Assembly (NCBI GenBank): GCA_035700805.1
Contig: DASSOG010000026.1
Location: 1 to 64,000 of the forward strand
Length of the DNA stretch: 64,000 nt
Source: JAGWRI01 sp035700805
Lineage (GTDB): Bacteria; Gemmatimonadota; Gemmatimonadetes; Gemmatimonadales; Gemmatimonadaceae
Direction: 5' to 3'
In this document: positions 44,227-52,008 of the stretch, piece after piece
How the letters are laid out: each line of letters begins with the position of its first letter
Position numbering within the stretch: the first letter of the stretch is position 1
The notes under the pieces: generated by a model
The model's input: the letters and a program-made list of their open reading frames with translations, nothing else
The model's database searches: none
What the model was told of the DNA's origin: nothing
Program-made: the position numbers and the translations under genes

Positions 44227-44907
44227 TTAGCGGTGGGCCTGGGAGCGAACGTGCTCTCGGACCATGGCTTCCAAATCGGATGCGCTTGGGTTGCGTGCGT
44301 AACGCATCCCATCCACGATGATCGTGGGCGTGCCCCCGGCGCCGATTGCGCGCGCACGCGCGATGTCCCGGTCAATGGCGGGAACCGGGGTTGTGTCGCG
44401 AACACACGCCCGGTAGCTGGCGGTATCGGGCATGCCAGCAGCCAGCCCGATGTCCACTGGCGTGAGAGTCGGCCGGTCCAACTGGTGTCGATAGGCCGCG
44501 TCGTAGTAAGCTTCGAATCGGCCTTGCCGCGCTGCGCAGACCCCAGCCTTGGCCAATGTGTAGGCCAGCTCATGGTAGCTGAGCGGAAAATTATGAAAGA
44601 CGATCGCGAAATCTTCCGGATGCTCGGTGCGGACGGAGTCAAGTGTCAAGGCGTACTTCCGGCAAAATGGGCACTGGAAGTCCCCGAATTCGATCAAAGT
44701 GAGAGCGGCGGTTTTGGGCCCGATGCGAAAGCCCGATCCAAGTAGATCTTGCCAATTTGAGACGGGCGTCTCGGCCTGCTCAAATGCGCCGTTTCGTCCC
44801 GGAACCGGTAGCCAAGACGGACGCAGGAAGAATGCGCTCGTTACCAACACGGCGCAGGCTGCCGTCGCGATGGCGGCTACGTCAACCGCCGCATCACGCC
44901 AATGCAT
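44227..44907 (-). CDS. membrane-anchored DsbA-like thioredoxin-fold protein
   Basis: A 226-residue protein. One N-terminal helix (AAVDVAAIATAACAVLVTSA) anchors it, with the rest in the periplasm. The DsbA-type thioredoxin domain has TLIEFGDFQCPFCRKYALTL with the redox pair C79-P-F-C82, the VFHNFPLSYHELAYTLAKAG block and the cis-proline loop GAGGTPTIIVDG. This is the DSBA_2/thioredoxin_4 group that includes BdbD-like oxidases. Two further cysteines (in GVCAARQG and RACVRD) flank an inserted helical region. It lies 29 bases after the gene of a secreted six-cysteine peptide and 29 bases before an ADOP permease, so it probably forms or shuffles the peptide's disulfides. Confidence 0.88.
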   Translation of the reverse strand: MHWRDAAVDVAAIATAACAVLVTSAFFLRPSWLPVPGRNGAFEQAETPVSNWQDLLGSGFRIGPKTAALTLIEFGDFQCPFCRKYALTLDSVRTEHPEDFAIVFHNFPLSYHELAYTLAKAGVCAARQGRFEAYYDAAYRHQLDRPTLTPVDIGLAAGMPDTASYRACVRDTTPVPAIDRDIARARAIGAGGTPTIIVDGMRYARNPSASDLEAMVREHVRSQAHR

Positions 44908-44936
44908 CGGTCACATATGACATGTCCGTTGACACG

Positions 44937-45206
44937 TCAATTCGGTGAAGGCGCATAGCAATCATACCAAGGGTGGCCGCTAACGGTGATACACTGATCG
45001 CGATTAGGATCGCCTTTGCATCCTAACCAAGCTTGGCAAAGCGCGACAACATCGCCGCATACGGCGCCATGCCCAGGCCCACTAGACTGATCAACGTTGC
45101 ACGTACTCGCATATGCCTCCTCGATCCCGACGACTGCTGAGATTGTAACCGCAAACCCCACCGCAATAATTAGCAGGCAAATAGTGTGACGCGCGCGATG
45201 TGGCAT
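44937..45206 (-). CDS. small secreted six-cysteine peptide, unknown family
   Basis: An 89-residue precursor. Residues 1-34 are a signal peptide: basic MPHRARH, a hydrophobic core (ICLLIIAVGFAVTISAVVG) and a probable cleavage after AYA. The mature part of about 55 residues has six cysteines at 36, 50, 57, 63, 72 and 83, many Gly/Pro/Asp residues and an aromatic end (SGHPWYDCYAPSPN). An even number of cysteines in a short secreted chain suggests three disulfides. The ATG has a good ribosome site (GGAG, 8 bases upstream). DNA here is about 53% G+C (45001-45060). No family was recognised. Position before a DsbA-like gene and an ADOP permease suggests a dedicated folding/export unit; function could be signalling, antagonism or metal binding. 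Confidence 0.65.
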   Translation of the reverse strand: MPHRARHTICLLIIAVGFAVTISAVVGIEEAYASTCNVDQSSGPGHGAVCGDVVALCQAWLGCKGDPNRDQCITVSGHPWYDCYAPSPN

Positions 45207-45576
45207 TAAGACCGCTCCAGACAGCCTGATGGGGAAAGGATTCAGCGGGACGTGACGTGGAGATGAAGCGTCTTGACCGAGATGCGATGCACGGTCAAGG
45301 TAACCGCTTCTACGAAGCCGTCAAGAGCCTATTTCGCTGAAATTCGGTGGAATGAAATGCGCCGATTACAGAGCGACGGCGTGGCGTAAGACTATCATTG
45401 ACCAGGCGTTGCGAGACGGCCAAAATATGTCCTTGGGCGATTTGGCGGAAGCGGTGGCTGCGTGGAGCTGATCCGGTTTGCGGATACGCATTCGGTCCCA
45501 AACTGGGCTGGAGGCGACCCGTGACGGCCGATGCACGTTGCCCGGGAACAACTAGGATGTGATATGGGAGGATGTC
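45207..45576. other. intergenic region, about 370 bases, no gene recognised
   Basis: The region separates the minus-strand six-Cys peptide gene from the plus-strand thiopurine methyltransferase gene, so promoters for both should lie here. It has mixed composition. A 39-codon open frame at 45352-45471 has no family similarity or ribosome site. I see no inverted terminal repeats or transposase remnant. The ribosome site GGGAGG for the next gene is at 45566-45571. Confidence 0.5.
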
Positions 45577-46248
45577 ATGGTGGACCAGCAGTTCTGGCTC
45601 GACCGATGGAATCGGAAGCAAACCGGATTTCACCAGCATCACGTCAATGCGCAGTTGCAGCGCTTCTGGCCCCAGCTTGGCCTGGCGCCGGAAGCCGAAG
45701 TCTTCGTGCCGCTGTGCGGCAAGAGTGGCGACATGATCTGGCTACACGCGCAGGGGCATCCGATTGTCGGTGTAGAACTGAGCCCGGTTGCCGCAGCCGC
45801 ATTCTTTTCCGAGCACGGAGTCACCCCGCATCGGGGGCGACGCGGCGCGTTCGAAGTTTTTGAATCCAACGGGATTCGCATCTTCTGTGGCAACTTCTTC
45901 GACCTGACGGCAGATGACCTGGCGGGTGTGAAGGCCGTGTATGATCGCGCCGCGCTGGTGGCGCTGCCGCCGGCCATGCGCGGGCAGTACGCGGCGCATA
46001 TGGCAGAGCTGGTACCGCCTGGGACGCCGATGCTCCTGGCCGCGCTGGAGTACCCGCAGGCGGAAATGGAGGGGCCGCCCTTTTCCGTCTCGGCGACGGT
46101 TGTAGACGAGGTTTATGCGGGCCTGGGCGATGTCCGGGAGCTGCGACGCGATGATGTGCTGGCCCAGAACCCGCGATTCGCGGAGCGGGGCGTGACGGCA
46201 TTTTATGAGTGTGCATATCTTGTGACGCTGGGAGGGCAACGCGCATGA
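45577..46248 (+). CDS. tpm: thiopurine S-methyltransferase family protein
   Basis: A 223-residue SAM-dependent methyltransferase. The N-terminus QQFWLDRWNRKQTGFHQHHV is the TPMT signature (FW..RW..G..GFH). Next are VFVPLCGKSGDMIWLHAQGH (SAM-binding), VVGVELSPVAA-like residues, FFDLTADDLAG and YDRAALVALPPAMRGQYAAH. These proteins methylate thiopurines, or tellurite and selenium compounds in some bacteria. The start at 45577 is supported by GGGAGG 5 bases upstream. The stop overlaps the ATG of the following methyltransferase gene (ATGA), so the two are coupled. Confidence 0.93.
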   Translation: MVDQQFWLDRWNRKQTGFHQHHVNAQLQRFWPQLGLAPEAEVFVPLCGKSGDMIWLHAQGHPIVGVELSPVAAAAFFSEHGVTPHRGRRGAFEVFESNGIRIFCGNFFDLTADDLAGVKAVYDRAALVALPPAMRGQYAAHMAELVPPGTPMLLAALEYPQAEMEGPPFSVSATVVDEVYAGLGDVRELRRDDVLAQNPRFAERGVTAFYECAYLVTLGGQRA

Positions 46249-47036
46249 ACTGGTCGGCCGTCATTGCGATCATCGTCCTCGCGGTCCTCACATTCGTACT
46301 TGGTCACCTCACGCTCAAGTACCGTGCCATGATCCGTCGCACGCGCGACTCAGGATACGGTGCACCCATCCCGACCGTGGCGCTCGAGGCGTTCGATCCC
46401 GTCTTCGCCTGCGGCCCCTTTGGTCCCACCACCGCCGCCGAGGTGCGTTTCCTGGGCGAAGGGGATGGGGTGCCGGGAGGCGCCAGCGACCGCGAGACCT
46501 GGATCCTGGCCGTGCTGGCCACGCGGGCGCGGTCGCTCTTTGAGTTTGGCACCTGCACCGGGAAGACCGCCTATCTGTGGGCCATCAACTCTCCCGCCGA
46601 CGCGGCGGTCGCCACGCTCACGCTGGCGCCGCAGGATCAGGCGCGCTATGCCCACGCGGAAGGCGACGCCCACGAAGCCCAGAAGTTCGCCCTGCGCGAA
46701 TCGAGCTTCACGGAATTTCTATACTCCGGTACGGCGGCCGAGCCGAAGATCCGGCAACTGTTTGGCGACAGCAAGGCGCTGGACACGGCGCCCTGGCAGC
46801 GAAAGTGCGACCTCATCTTCGTGGACGGGTCGCATGCGCGCTCCTATGTGGAGAGCGACAGCCGGAAGGCGCTGGCGATGGTGGCACCCGGTGGGATCGT
46901 CCTCTGGCACGACTATCGAGGCCCCACCGGCTCCACCCGGGATGTCTACCACGTGCTGAATGAGCTGAGTCGCGACGTGAAGCTGGCGCGCTTCGCGGGG
47001 ACGTCGCTGGTGGCCTATCGAGCCCCGGCTGGCTGA
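46245..47036 (+). CDS. membrane-anchored class I SAM-dependent methyltransferase
   Basis: A 263-residue protein starting MNWSAVIAIIVLAVLTFVLG, one N-terminal membrane helix, followed by a cytoplasmic methyltransferase_24-type domain. SLFEFGTCTGKTAYLWAIN is the SAM-binding loop (motif I), CDLIFVDGSHARSYVESDSR is motif IV with the DGSH typical of the family, and GGIVLWHDYRGP follows. The domain is like those found beside glycosyltransferases in sugar modification. It is coupled to the TPMT gene upstream and converges, with a 22-base overlap, on a glycosyltransferase gene. The substrate is unknown. Confidence 0.85.
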   Translation: MNWSAVIAIIVLAVLTFVLGHLTLKYRAMIRRTRDSGYGAPIPTVALEAFDPVFACGPFGPTTAAEVRFLGEGDGVPGGASDRETWILAVLATRARSLFEFGTCTGKTAYLWAINSPADAAVATLTLAPQDQARYAHAEGDAHEAQKFALRESSFTEFLYSGTAAEPKIRQLFGDSKALDTAPWQRKCDLIFVDGSHARSYVESDSRKALAMVAPGGIVLWHDYRGPTGSTRDVYHVLNELSRDVKLARFAGTSLVAYRAPAG

Positions 47037-48100
47037 TCCGCCGAGAGCGCGGCGTCGAACACCTCAAGGGTGCGCCGGGCCGTCGCTTCCCAGCTGAACT
47101 TGCGCGCCTGGGCCGCGCCGCGCGCAACCAGCTCCGCGCGCAGCTCGGGATCGTCGAGGCAACGCGCCATCGCGGCCGTCAGCGCCTGGACGTCGGTCGG
47201 GTCAAAATACAGCGCGGCATCGCCCGCTACTTCGGGAAGGGACGTGGTGTTCGAGCAGAGCACCGGAGTGCCGCTCGCCATGGCCTCGAGCACCGGGAGT
47301 CCGAATCCCTCCAGCAGCGAGGGCTGCACCAGCGCGGTGGCGCTTCGGTAGAGGGCGCGGAGTTCGTCATCGTGCACTCGGCTGAGCCGTCGCACGCCGG
47401 GTTCGCCATCCCCGGTGGAGCGCGATGTTCCGCAGAGCACGAGTGAGACGTCCGGGCGGTTGAGCGCGCGATATGCCTCCAGCAGTCGCGGGAGGTTCTT
47501 GCGGCGATCTCCGGCGCCCACGCACAGCAGGTATTCGCCCGCGATGCCAAAGCGACGCTCCAGCAACTCGCGATCTGGCGTCTCGCCGACGTGGGTGAAG
47601 TCATCGGCCGCGAGCGGGATGGCGGTGACTCCGGCGCAGTTGAGACCGAGGTGGTGGAGCACCTCTCCGTGCGAAAAGTTGGAATCCGTGATAATCCGGT
47701 CGGCCAGCCGGGCGGTGCGTCGAAGGCGCTGCTGCCGCCGCCAGCGGTCCAGGCGCCGCAGCCAGGATTGGTCGTAGTGGTGGAACGGGGCCAGGTCGTG
47801 AATGGTCGCGACCAGGCGCACGCCCGGAATGCGGCTCCGGATGCGCGGCCACGGGAACCAGACAACGTCAGGCCGGAACGACGACAGGGTGCTGGGGAGG
47901 CCCACCGCGCCTCGAGCATCGTGGAGACCCAGGCTGGGCAGCTCCGCCTCCAGGGCGAGCAGGTCCTCCGGTCGCGACGCCAGCAGGAGCACCTGCAGAT
48001 CGCTCCGGAGGCGCGCGGCAGACAGCAGGACCTGGCGGACGTAACGCCCGATGCCCCGCCGATCGCGCTTCATTGCGTTTGCCTCAACCGCCAGCCGCAT
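47015..48100 (-). CDS. glycosyltransferase, family 4 (GT-B)
   Basis: A 361-residue GT-B enzyme. The N-terminal half has MRLAVEANAMKRDRRGIGRY and VATIHDLAPFHHYDQSWLRR; the C-terminal half has YLLCVGAGDRRKNLPRLLEA (the GxxxxRKN motif), VQPSLLEGFGLPVLEAMASG (the EX7E donor-phosphate motif), TPVLCSNTTSLPEVAGDAAL and FDPTDVQAL. These are family GT4 mannosyl/rhamnosyltransferase features. The start at 48100 is favoured by GAGGA 5 bases upstream. It overlaps the 3' end of the membrane-anchored methyltransferase gene by 22 bases, tail to tail. It may act in polysaccharide or glycolipid synthesis. Confidence 0.92.
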   Translation of the reverse strand: MRLAVEANAMKRDRRGIGRYVRQVLLSAARLRSDLQVLLLASRPEDLLALEAELPSLGLHDARGAVGLPSTLSSFRPDVVWFPWPRIRSRIPGVRLVATIHDLAPFHHYDQSWLRRLDRWRRQQRLRRTARLADRIITDSNFSHGEVLHHLGLNCAGVTAIPLAADDFTHVGETPDRELLERRFGIAGEYLLCVGAGDRRKNLPRLLEAYRALNRPDVSLVLCGTSRSTGDGEPGVRRLSRVHDDELRALYRSATALVQPSLLEGFGLPVLEAMASGTPVLCSNTTSLPEVAGDAALYFDPTDVQALTAAMARCLDDPELRAELVARGAAQARKFSWEATARRTLEVFDAALSADQPAGAR

Positions 48101-48277
48101 CCGTTCCTCGATCCAGAATCGTGGTCCCGGCGTACGCCGGATGGACCGGAAATTGGCCCGGCTCAGGCGTGCGAGCAACCGACGCGTCAATGGAACACGG
48201 GTAACACCGCATCGCGGCCAGTTGCCGCCATGGCCGGCGCGCAAACGCCCGCGTGCGCGCGCCCCCGGGAGTGGCGC

Positions 48278-48739
48278 TTACGTCTGTGCTCCGTCCGCGC
48301 GGGCCGCCGTGGTCCACTTCCGGACGGCGATCACCACCACGGCCAGCCCGCCGAGCACCAGCACGAACGGCGCGGCGTACAGCACCAGGTTGAAGCCATG
48401 CGCCGTGGGATCCAGCAGGATCCACTCGCCGTACTTGGAGACGAAGTAGGCCTTGACGGCGGCGGGGGACTCTCCTGCTGCCAGCTTGGTCTTGACCAGG
48501 GTGCGCATTTCACCCGCGAGTTCCGACGGCGAATCCTGGATGGACTCGCCTCGGCACACGGGGCAGCGAAGTTGCGACGCAATGGCCGTAGTCGCGGCCT
48601 CGAGCGCCGAGTCGGACATGAAGCTGGAATGGATGGCCGGCGACGTGGTGTCCACGGCCAGCGGAGGGCCCGACTGTGCCACCAGGGTGCCGGGCGCGGC
48701 GAGCAGTAGCAACGCACCCAGCACCACGGCGTGCGTCAC
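48278..48739 (-). CDS. ccmH: cytochrome c maturation protein CcmH
   Basis: A 153-residue protein starting with GTG that overlaps the ccmG stop. Signal-like N-terminus, the redox motif LRCPVCRGESIQDSPSELA with C59 and C62, then MRTLVKTKLAAGESPAAVKAYFV region motifs, and a C-terminal helix (LVLYAAPFVLVLGGLAVVVI). This is the short CcmH/CycL form, without the TPR-containing CcmI part. It reduces apocytochrome CXXCH thiols in the periplasm for heme attachment, with CcmG and CcmF. Last gene of the ccm operon; ccmI does not follow. Confidence 0.95.
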   Translation of the reverse strand: MTHAVVLGALLLLAAPGTLVAQSGPPLAVDTTSPAIHSSFMSDSALEAATTAIASQLRCPVCRGESIQDSPSELAGEMRTLVKTKLAAGESPAAVKAYFVSKYGEWILLDPTAHGFNLVLYAAPFVLVLGGLAVVVIAVRKWTTAARADGAQT

Positions 48740-49383
48740 GGCGTTCCCCTGGCTCGTGGCGACGCCGGGGCCAGGGTGTGGGCGGCCGTGTCACCCCTCA
48801 CCGTTGCGGGGCGGCCCCCGGCTGACGGCAGCGCCGCGATCAGCGAATCCACCACGCGCGTGAGGATGGCATCGGTGACGGGGCCGGTCTGCTTGTAGGC
48901 CACGTGCCCGGCGCCGTCGATGAAGTACGTCTCGGGCACGCCGTACAGGCCATAGTTGATGGCCGTGCGCGCGTCATAATCGTTAACTGATGGATACTGC
49001 TGGCCACCCATCGCCTTGATCCAGGCGCGCGCCGGCGCGGCAAAGTCGTTGTAGAGCACGCCCAGGAACGTGACGGGCTGGTCTTGGTACCGCCGGGCAA
49101 ACTGCTGCAGCGTCACGTGCTCTTCGCGGCACGACACGCACCACGAGGCCCAGAAGTTGAGCACCACCACTCGACCCTGCAGGCTGGCCAGGTGCACCGT
49201 GTCACCCACCGGCAACGTGGTGGGGGGCTCGCCTGGCGTCACCACGGGGAGCCGGAAGTCGGGGGCCATGCGGCCAGGCAGCGGGGACGGGATGTTGTTG
49301 GGATCCCGCGTGAACCCCCACGCAAAGAGGACGAGCACCGGTATGGCGATGAGCGCCGTCCATGAGGCACGCTTCCAGTTCAT
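48736..49383 (-). CDS. ccmG: periplasmic thioredoxin CcmG/DsbE
   Basis: A 215-residue membrane-anchored thioredoxin: N-terminal helix (WTALIAIPVLVLFAWGF), then APDFRLPVVTPGEPP and VVVLNFWASWCVSCREEH with the redox pair C82-x-x-C85, and the cis-proline region YGLYGVPETYFIDGAGHVAY. It passes electrons to CcmH and apocytochrome c. The start at 49383 overlaps the ccmF stop (ATGA). The C-terminal 40 residues are a Pro/Ala/Arg-rich tail not usual in CcmG. Confidence 0.95.
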   Translation of the reverse strand: MNWKRASWTALIAIPVLVLFAWGFTRDPNNIPSPLPGRMAPDFRLPVVTPGEPPTTLPVGDTVHLASLQGRVVVLNFWASWCVSCREEHVTLQQFARRYQDQPVTFLGVLYNDFAAPARAWIKAMGGQQYPSVNDYDARTAINYGLYGVPETYFIDGAGHVAYKQTGPVTDAILTRVVDSLIAALPSAGGRPATVRGDTAAHTLAPASPRARGTP

Positions 49384-51413
49384 GCCTCGCCTCCTTCGAC
49401 GGTGGGAATGGGGAGCGGCACCGCGGGCACGGGAGCGCGCGCGGCGGCGGGGGCCAGCGCTGTACGACGCTTGCGGTTGGGCAGCGCGCCGATGATGGCG
49501 CCCAGCACGACGATGCCCCCGCCAAACCAGATCCACGGCACCAGCGGCTGCACGATGAGCTTCACCGTTGCGTTCGCGCCGTTCTGGTCAAACGCCAAGA
49601 GGTTGAAGTACAGGTCGCCGCGAATGGAGCTGATGACCTGCGGCGTGGGGACGGGGCTGGATTGCGTGGGATAGAAGTTCATCTTCGGCTGCGCGGTGGC
49701 GACGACCTTGCCGTTCCTGACCACTTCCATGGTCGCGCCGATCACGGCGCGCTGCGGTTCCTGTCGTCCCCACACGTTCACCAGGCGGGCGGTGTGCCCG
49801 TCCACGGTGATGGTCTGTCCCGGCGTAAGCGTGGCCTCGCTTTCGTGGCGGAAGCTCTGCGACGCGGCAATGCCCGTGGCCACGAACAGGACGCCAATGT
49901 GCGCCAGGTAGCCGCCGTACCGCCTGCGGTTGCCGCGCACCAGCCGTGCGAGCGCCGTCAGCCAGTTCTCGCCATGCGCCGAGTGCCGGGCGCTCATGCC
50001 AATCCAGTACTCGCGCACGTTGGCAAACGCGGCATAGCCCACGAAGGCAAAGATGAGCACGGCATACGGATTCCGTACACCGGTGATCAGCGCCACCGCG
50101 CCCAGCACCACCGCGGCCCCGACGGGAGGGATCAGCTTCTTCTTCATCACCTGCGCGGAGGCGCTGCCCCACGGCAGCGCCGGACCCACGCCAATCAGGA
50201 AGATGAGCGCCGTGATCATCGGCAGCGTCATGCGGTTGAAGAAGGGCTCTCCTACCGTGACCTTCACCCCCCGCACGGCCTCGGCCACCAGCGGGAACAG
50301 GGTGCCGATGAGGACGGTGAACATGAACGCCGTGAGGAACAGGTTGTTGAGCAGGAACACCGTCTCTCGCGACGCCGCCGACTCCAGGCGTCCCCGCGTC
50401 TTCACCTTCTCGGAATTGCCCGCCACCATCACCAGGGCGCCAATCAGCACAAACGCGATGAAGCCCAGGAAGTAGTAGCCGATGGGACCGGTGGTGAATG
50501 CGTGCACCGAGCTGAGGATGCCGGAGCGCGTGAGGAAGGTGCCCAGGATGGTGAGCACGAAGGTGCCCACCATCAGGTTCAGGTTCCACAGCTTGAGCAT
50601 GCCGCGTCGCTCCTGCACCATCACGGAATGCAGAAACGCGGTGGCGGTAAGCCAGGGCAGGAACGAGGCGTTCTCCACGGGATCCCACGCCCAGTAGCCG
50701 CCCCAGCCCAGCACTTCATACGACCACCACATGCCGGCGATGATGGCGGCGGAGAGGAAACCCCACGCGATCATCGTCCAGGTGCGCGAGAGCTTGATCC
50801 AGTCGTCGGAGGCCACTTCGCCGGAAAACATGGCGCCGGCCGCGAATGCAAACGGCACCGACATGCCCACGTAACCCAGGTAGAGCAGCGGCGGATGCAC
50901 CGCCATGAGGATGTGATTCTGCAGGAGCGGGTTGGGGCCCGGGCCGTTGGCGGGCACGGGGAACACCGTGCGGAACGGATTGGCCGGCCCCACCAGCATG
51001 ATCGCAAAGAACAGCGAGATCACGAGCAGCGTCACGCCCGCCCACGGGACCAGCGTGCCGGGACGCTTCCTGTTGATGTAGATGACCGCCGTGGAGTAGG
51101 CGCCCAGCACCCACGCCCAGAACAGGATGGAACCTTCGAGCGCGCCCCAGAGCGAGATGATCGTATAGAACAGCGGCGTCTCGCGGCTGCCCACCTGCGC
51201 CACGTACGACACGGAGAAGTCGTGCGTCACGAGCGCGTAGATCATGGCCAGCGAAGCCACGGTGACGAGCGCGAAGTTGGCGTAGATGGTGCCGAACGCC
51301 ACCTGCACCCAGTCGGCGTGCTGCCGGCGGATGCCCACGGTCCCGGCCACGGCGCCAAGCAGGACCACCAGGAGCGAGACGATCAGTGCGTCGTGCGCGA
51401 GGAGGGCGGTCAC
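49380..51413 (-). CDS. ccmF: heme lyase CcmF
   Basis: A 677-residue integral membrane protein, start GTG overlapping the ccmE stop. About 14 hydrophobic helices. The WWD motif (EVLGWGGYWAWDPVENASF, residues 233-251) faces the periplasm and binds heme; conserved histidines occur in NHILMAVHPPLLYLGY (first part) and in ATAFLHSVMVQERRG. A large periplasmic domain lies before the last helix. It ligates heme from holo-CcmE to apocytochrome c, together with CcmH. The length and motif order are those of the family. Confidence 0.96.
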   Translation of the reverse strand: MTALLAHDALIVSLLVVLLGAVAGTVGIRRQHADWVQVAFGTIYANFALVTVASLAMIYALVTHDFSVSYVAQVGSRETPLFYTIISLWGALEGSILFWAWVLGAYSTAVIYINRKRPGTLVPWAGVTLLVISLFFAIMLVGPANPFRTVFPVPANGPGPNPLLQNHILMAVHPPLLYLGYVGMSVPFAFAAGAMFSGEVASDDWIKLSRTWTMIAWGFLSAAIIAGMWWSYEVLGWGGYWAWDPVENASFLPWLTATAFLHSVMVQERRGMLKLWNLNLMVGTFVLTILGTFLTRSGILSSVHAFTTGPIGYYFLGFIAFVLIGALVMVAGNSEKVKTRGRLESAASRETVFLLNNLFLTAFMFTVLIGTLFPLVAEAVRGVKVTVGEPFFNRMTLPMITALIFLIGVGPALPWGSASAQVMKKKLIPPVGAAVVLGAVALITGVRNPYAVLIFAFVGYAAFANVREYWIGMSARHSAHGENWLTALARLVRGNRRRYGGYLAHIGVLFVATGIAASQSFRHESEATLTPGQTITVDGHTARLVNVWGRQEPQRAVIGATMEVVRNGKVVATAQPKMNFYPTQSSPVPTPQVISSIRGDLYFNLLAFDQNGANATVKLIVQPLVPWIWFGGGIVVLGAIIGALPNRKRRTALAPAAARAPVPAVPLPIPTVEGGEA

Positions 51414-51853
51414 TGCGCGGCACCTGTTATCAGCGTCTTGTACAGTTCCTGCGGCTTTTCACCCGGCTTGGGCGGGTGGTACTCGTTGGAGTGCTTGACC
51501 ATCAGGTTGGTGGCCTTGAACACGTTGTCGCGGCCCAGGCGCCCCTCCACCACCACGCCCATGCCGGGCTGGAACATCTGCGGCGGCGCGCCGGTCTCGT
51601 GCACAAGGACGGTGTCCGAGTCATCGATGACCTCAAACTGCAACTTGAGTGTCTGCGCATTCCACTGCACCGAGCCGGGCTTCACCTGCCCGCCCAGCCG
51701 CACGGGGACATCATAGGCCGAGGCGCCCCTGGCCACCAGTTCCTTGGGCGTCAGGAAGAACACCACGTTCTTGTTCAGTCCGCCGTACAGGAGCCAGCCG
51801 AACGTCGCCACCAGCACCACCGCGACCAGGATGGCCACATTGCGCTTGCTCAT
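51410..51853 (-). CDS. ccmE: heme chaperone CcmE
   Basis: A 147-residue protein: N-terminal membrane helix (VAILVAVVLVATFGWLL), then an OB-fold with VRLGGQVKPGSVQW and VVVEGRLGRDNVFKATNLM. The covalent heme ligand motif HxxxY is H121-SNE-Y125. It carries heme from the CcmABCD complex to CcmF. ATG overlaps the ccmD stop and its own stop overlaps the ccmF start. It begins at 51853; the longer open frame upstream is ccmD sequence read in another frame. Confidence 0.95.
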   Translation of the reverse strand: MSKRNVAILVAVVLVATFGWLLYGGLNKNVVFFLTPKELVARGASAYDVPVRLGGQVKPGSVQWNAQTLKLQFEVIDDSDTVLVHETGAPPQMFQPGMGVVVEGRLGRDNVFKATNLMVKHSNEYHPPKPGEKPQELYKTLITGAAQ

Positions 51854-52008
51854 TGTCCCGCTCCCTCGCCGGGCGCGTGGCCCGTGACTCGCGCATACTC
51901 CGCCCGCGCGCGACGCAGCGCGCGCTGGCTGTACACCACATAGCCCAGGATCAACACCCACGTGATCACGTAGGCGGCCGTCACGAACGCCCAGTTCGAC
52001 GCTTCCAT
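51850..52008 (-). CDS. ccmD: heme exporter protein CcmD (52 residues)
   Basis: A tiny gene found by direct translation: MEASNWAFVTAAYVITWVLI begins it, then a helix continuing LGYVVYSQRALRRARAEYAR and a short tail. One membrane helix followed by a basic cytoplasmic stretch, 50-70 residues, is the CcmD design. The start overlaps the ccmC stop by one base (TAATG), the stop overlaps the ccmE ATG, so it sits exactly where ccmD should be. CcmD helps release holo-CcmE from the CcmABC complex. Confidence 0.88.
   Translation of the reverse strand: MEASNWAFVTAAYVITWVLILGYVVYSQRALRRARAEYARVTGHAPGEGAGQ

Noticed and set aside
45352..45471. 39-codon plus-strand frame between the six-Cys peptide and TPMT genes
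   Set aside because: No ribosome site and no similarity that I recognise; it could be a remnant of something but nothing supports it.
49362..51716. Long plus-strand open frame opposite ccmG/ccmF/ccmE
   Set aside because: Shadow of three clear ccm genes; the His/Arg/Gly-rich product is typical of antisense GC-rich frames.
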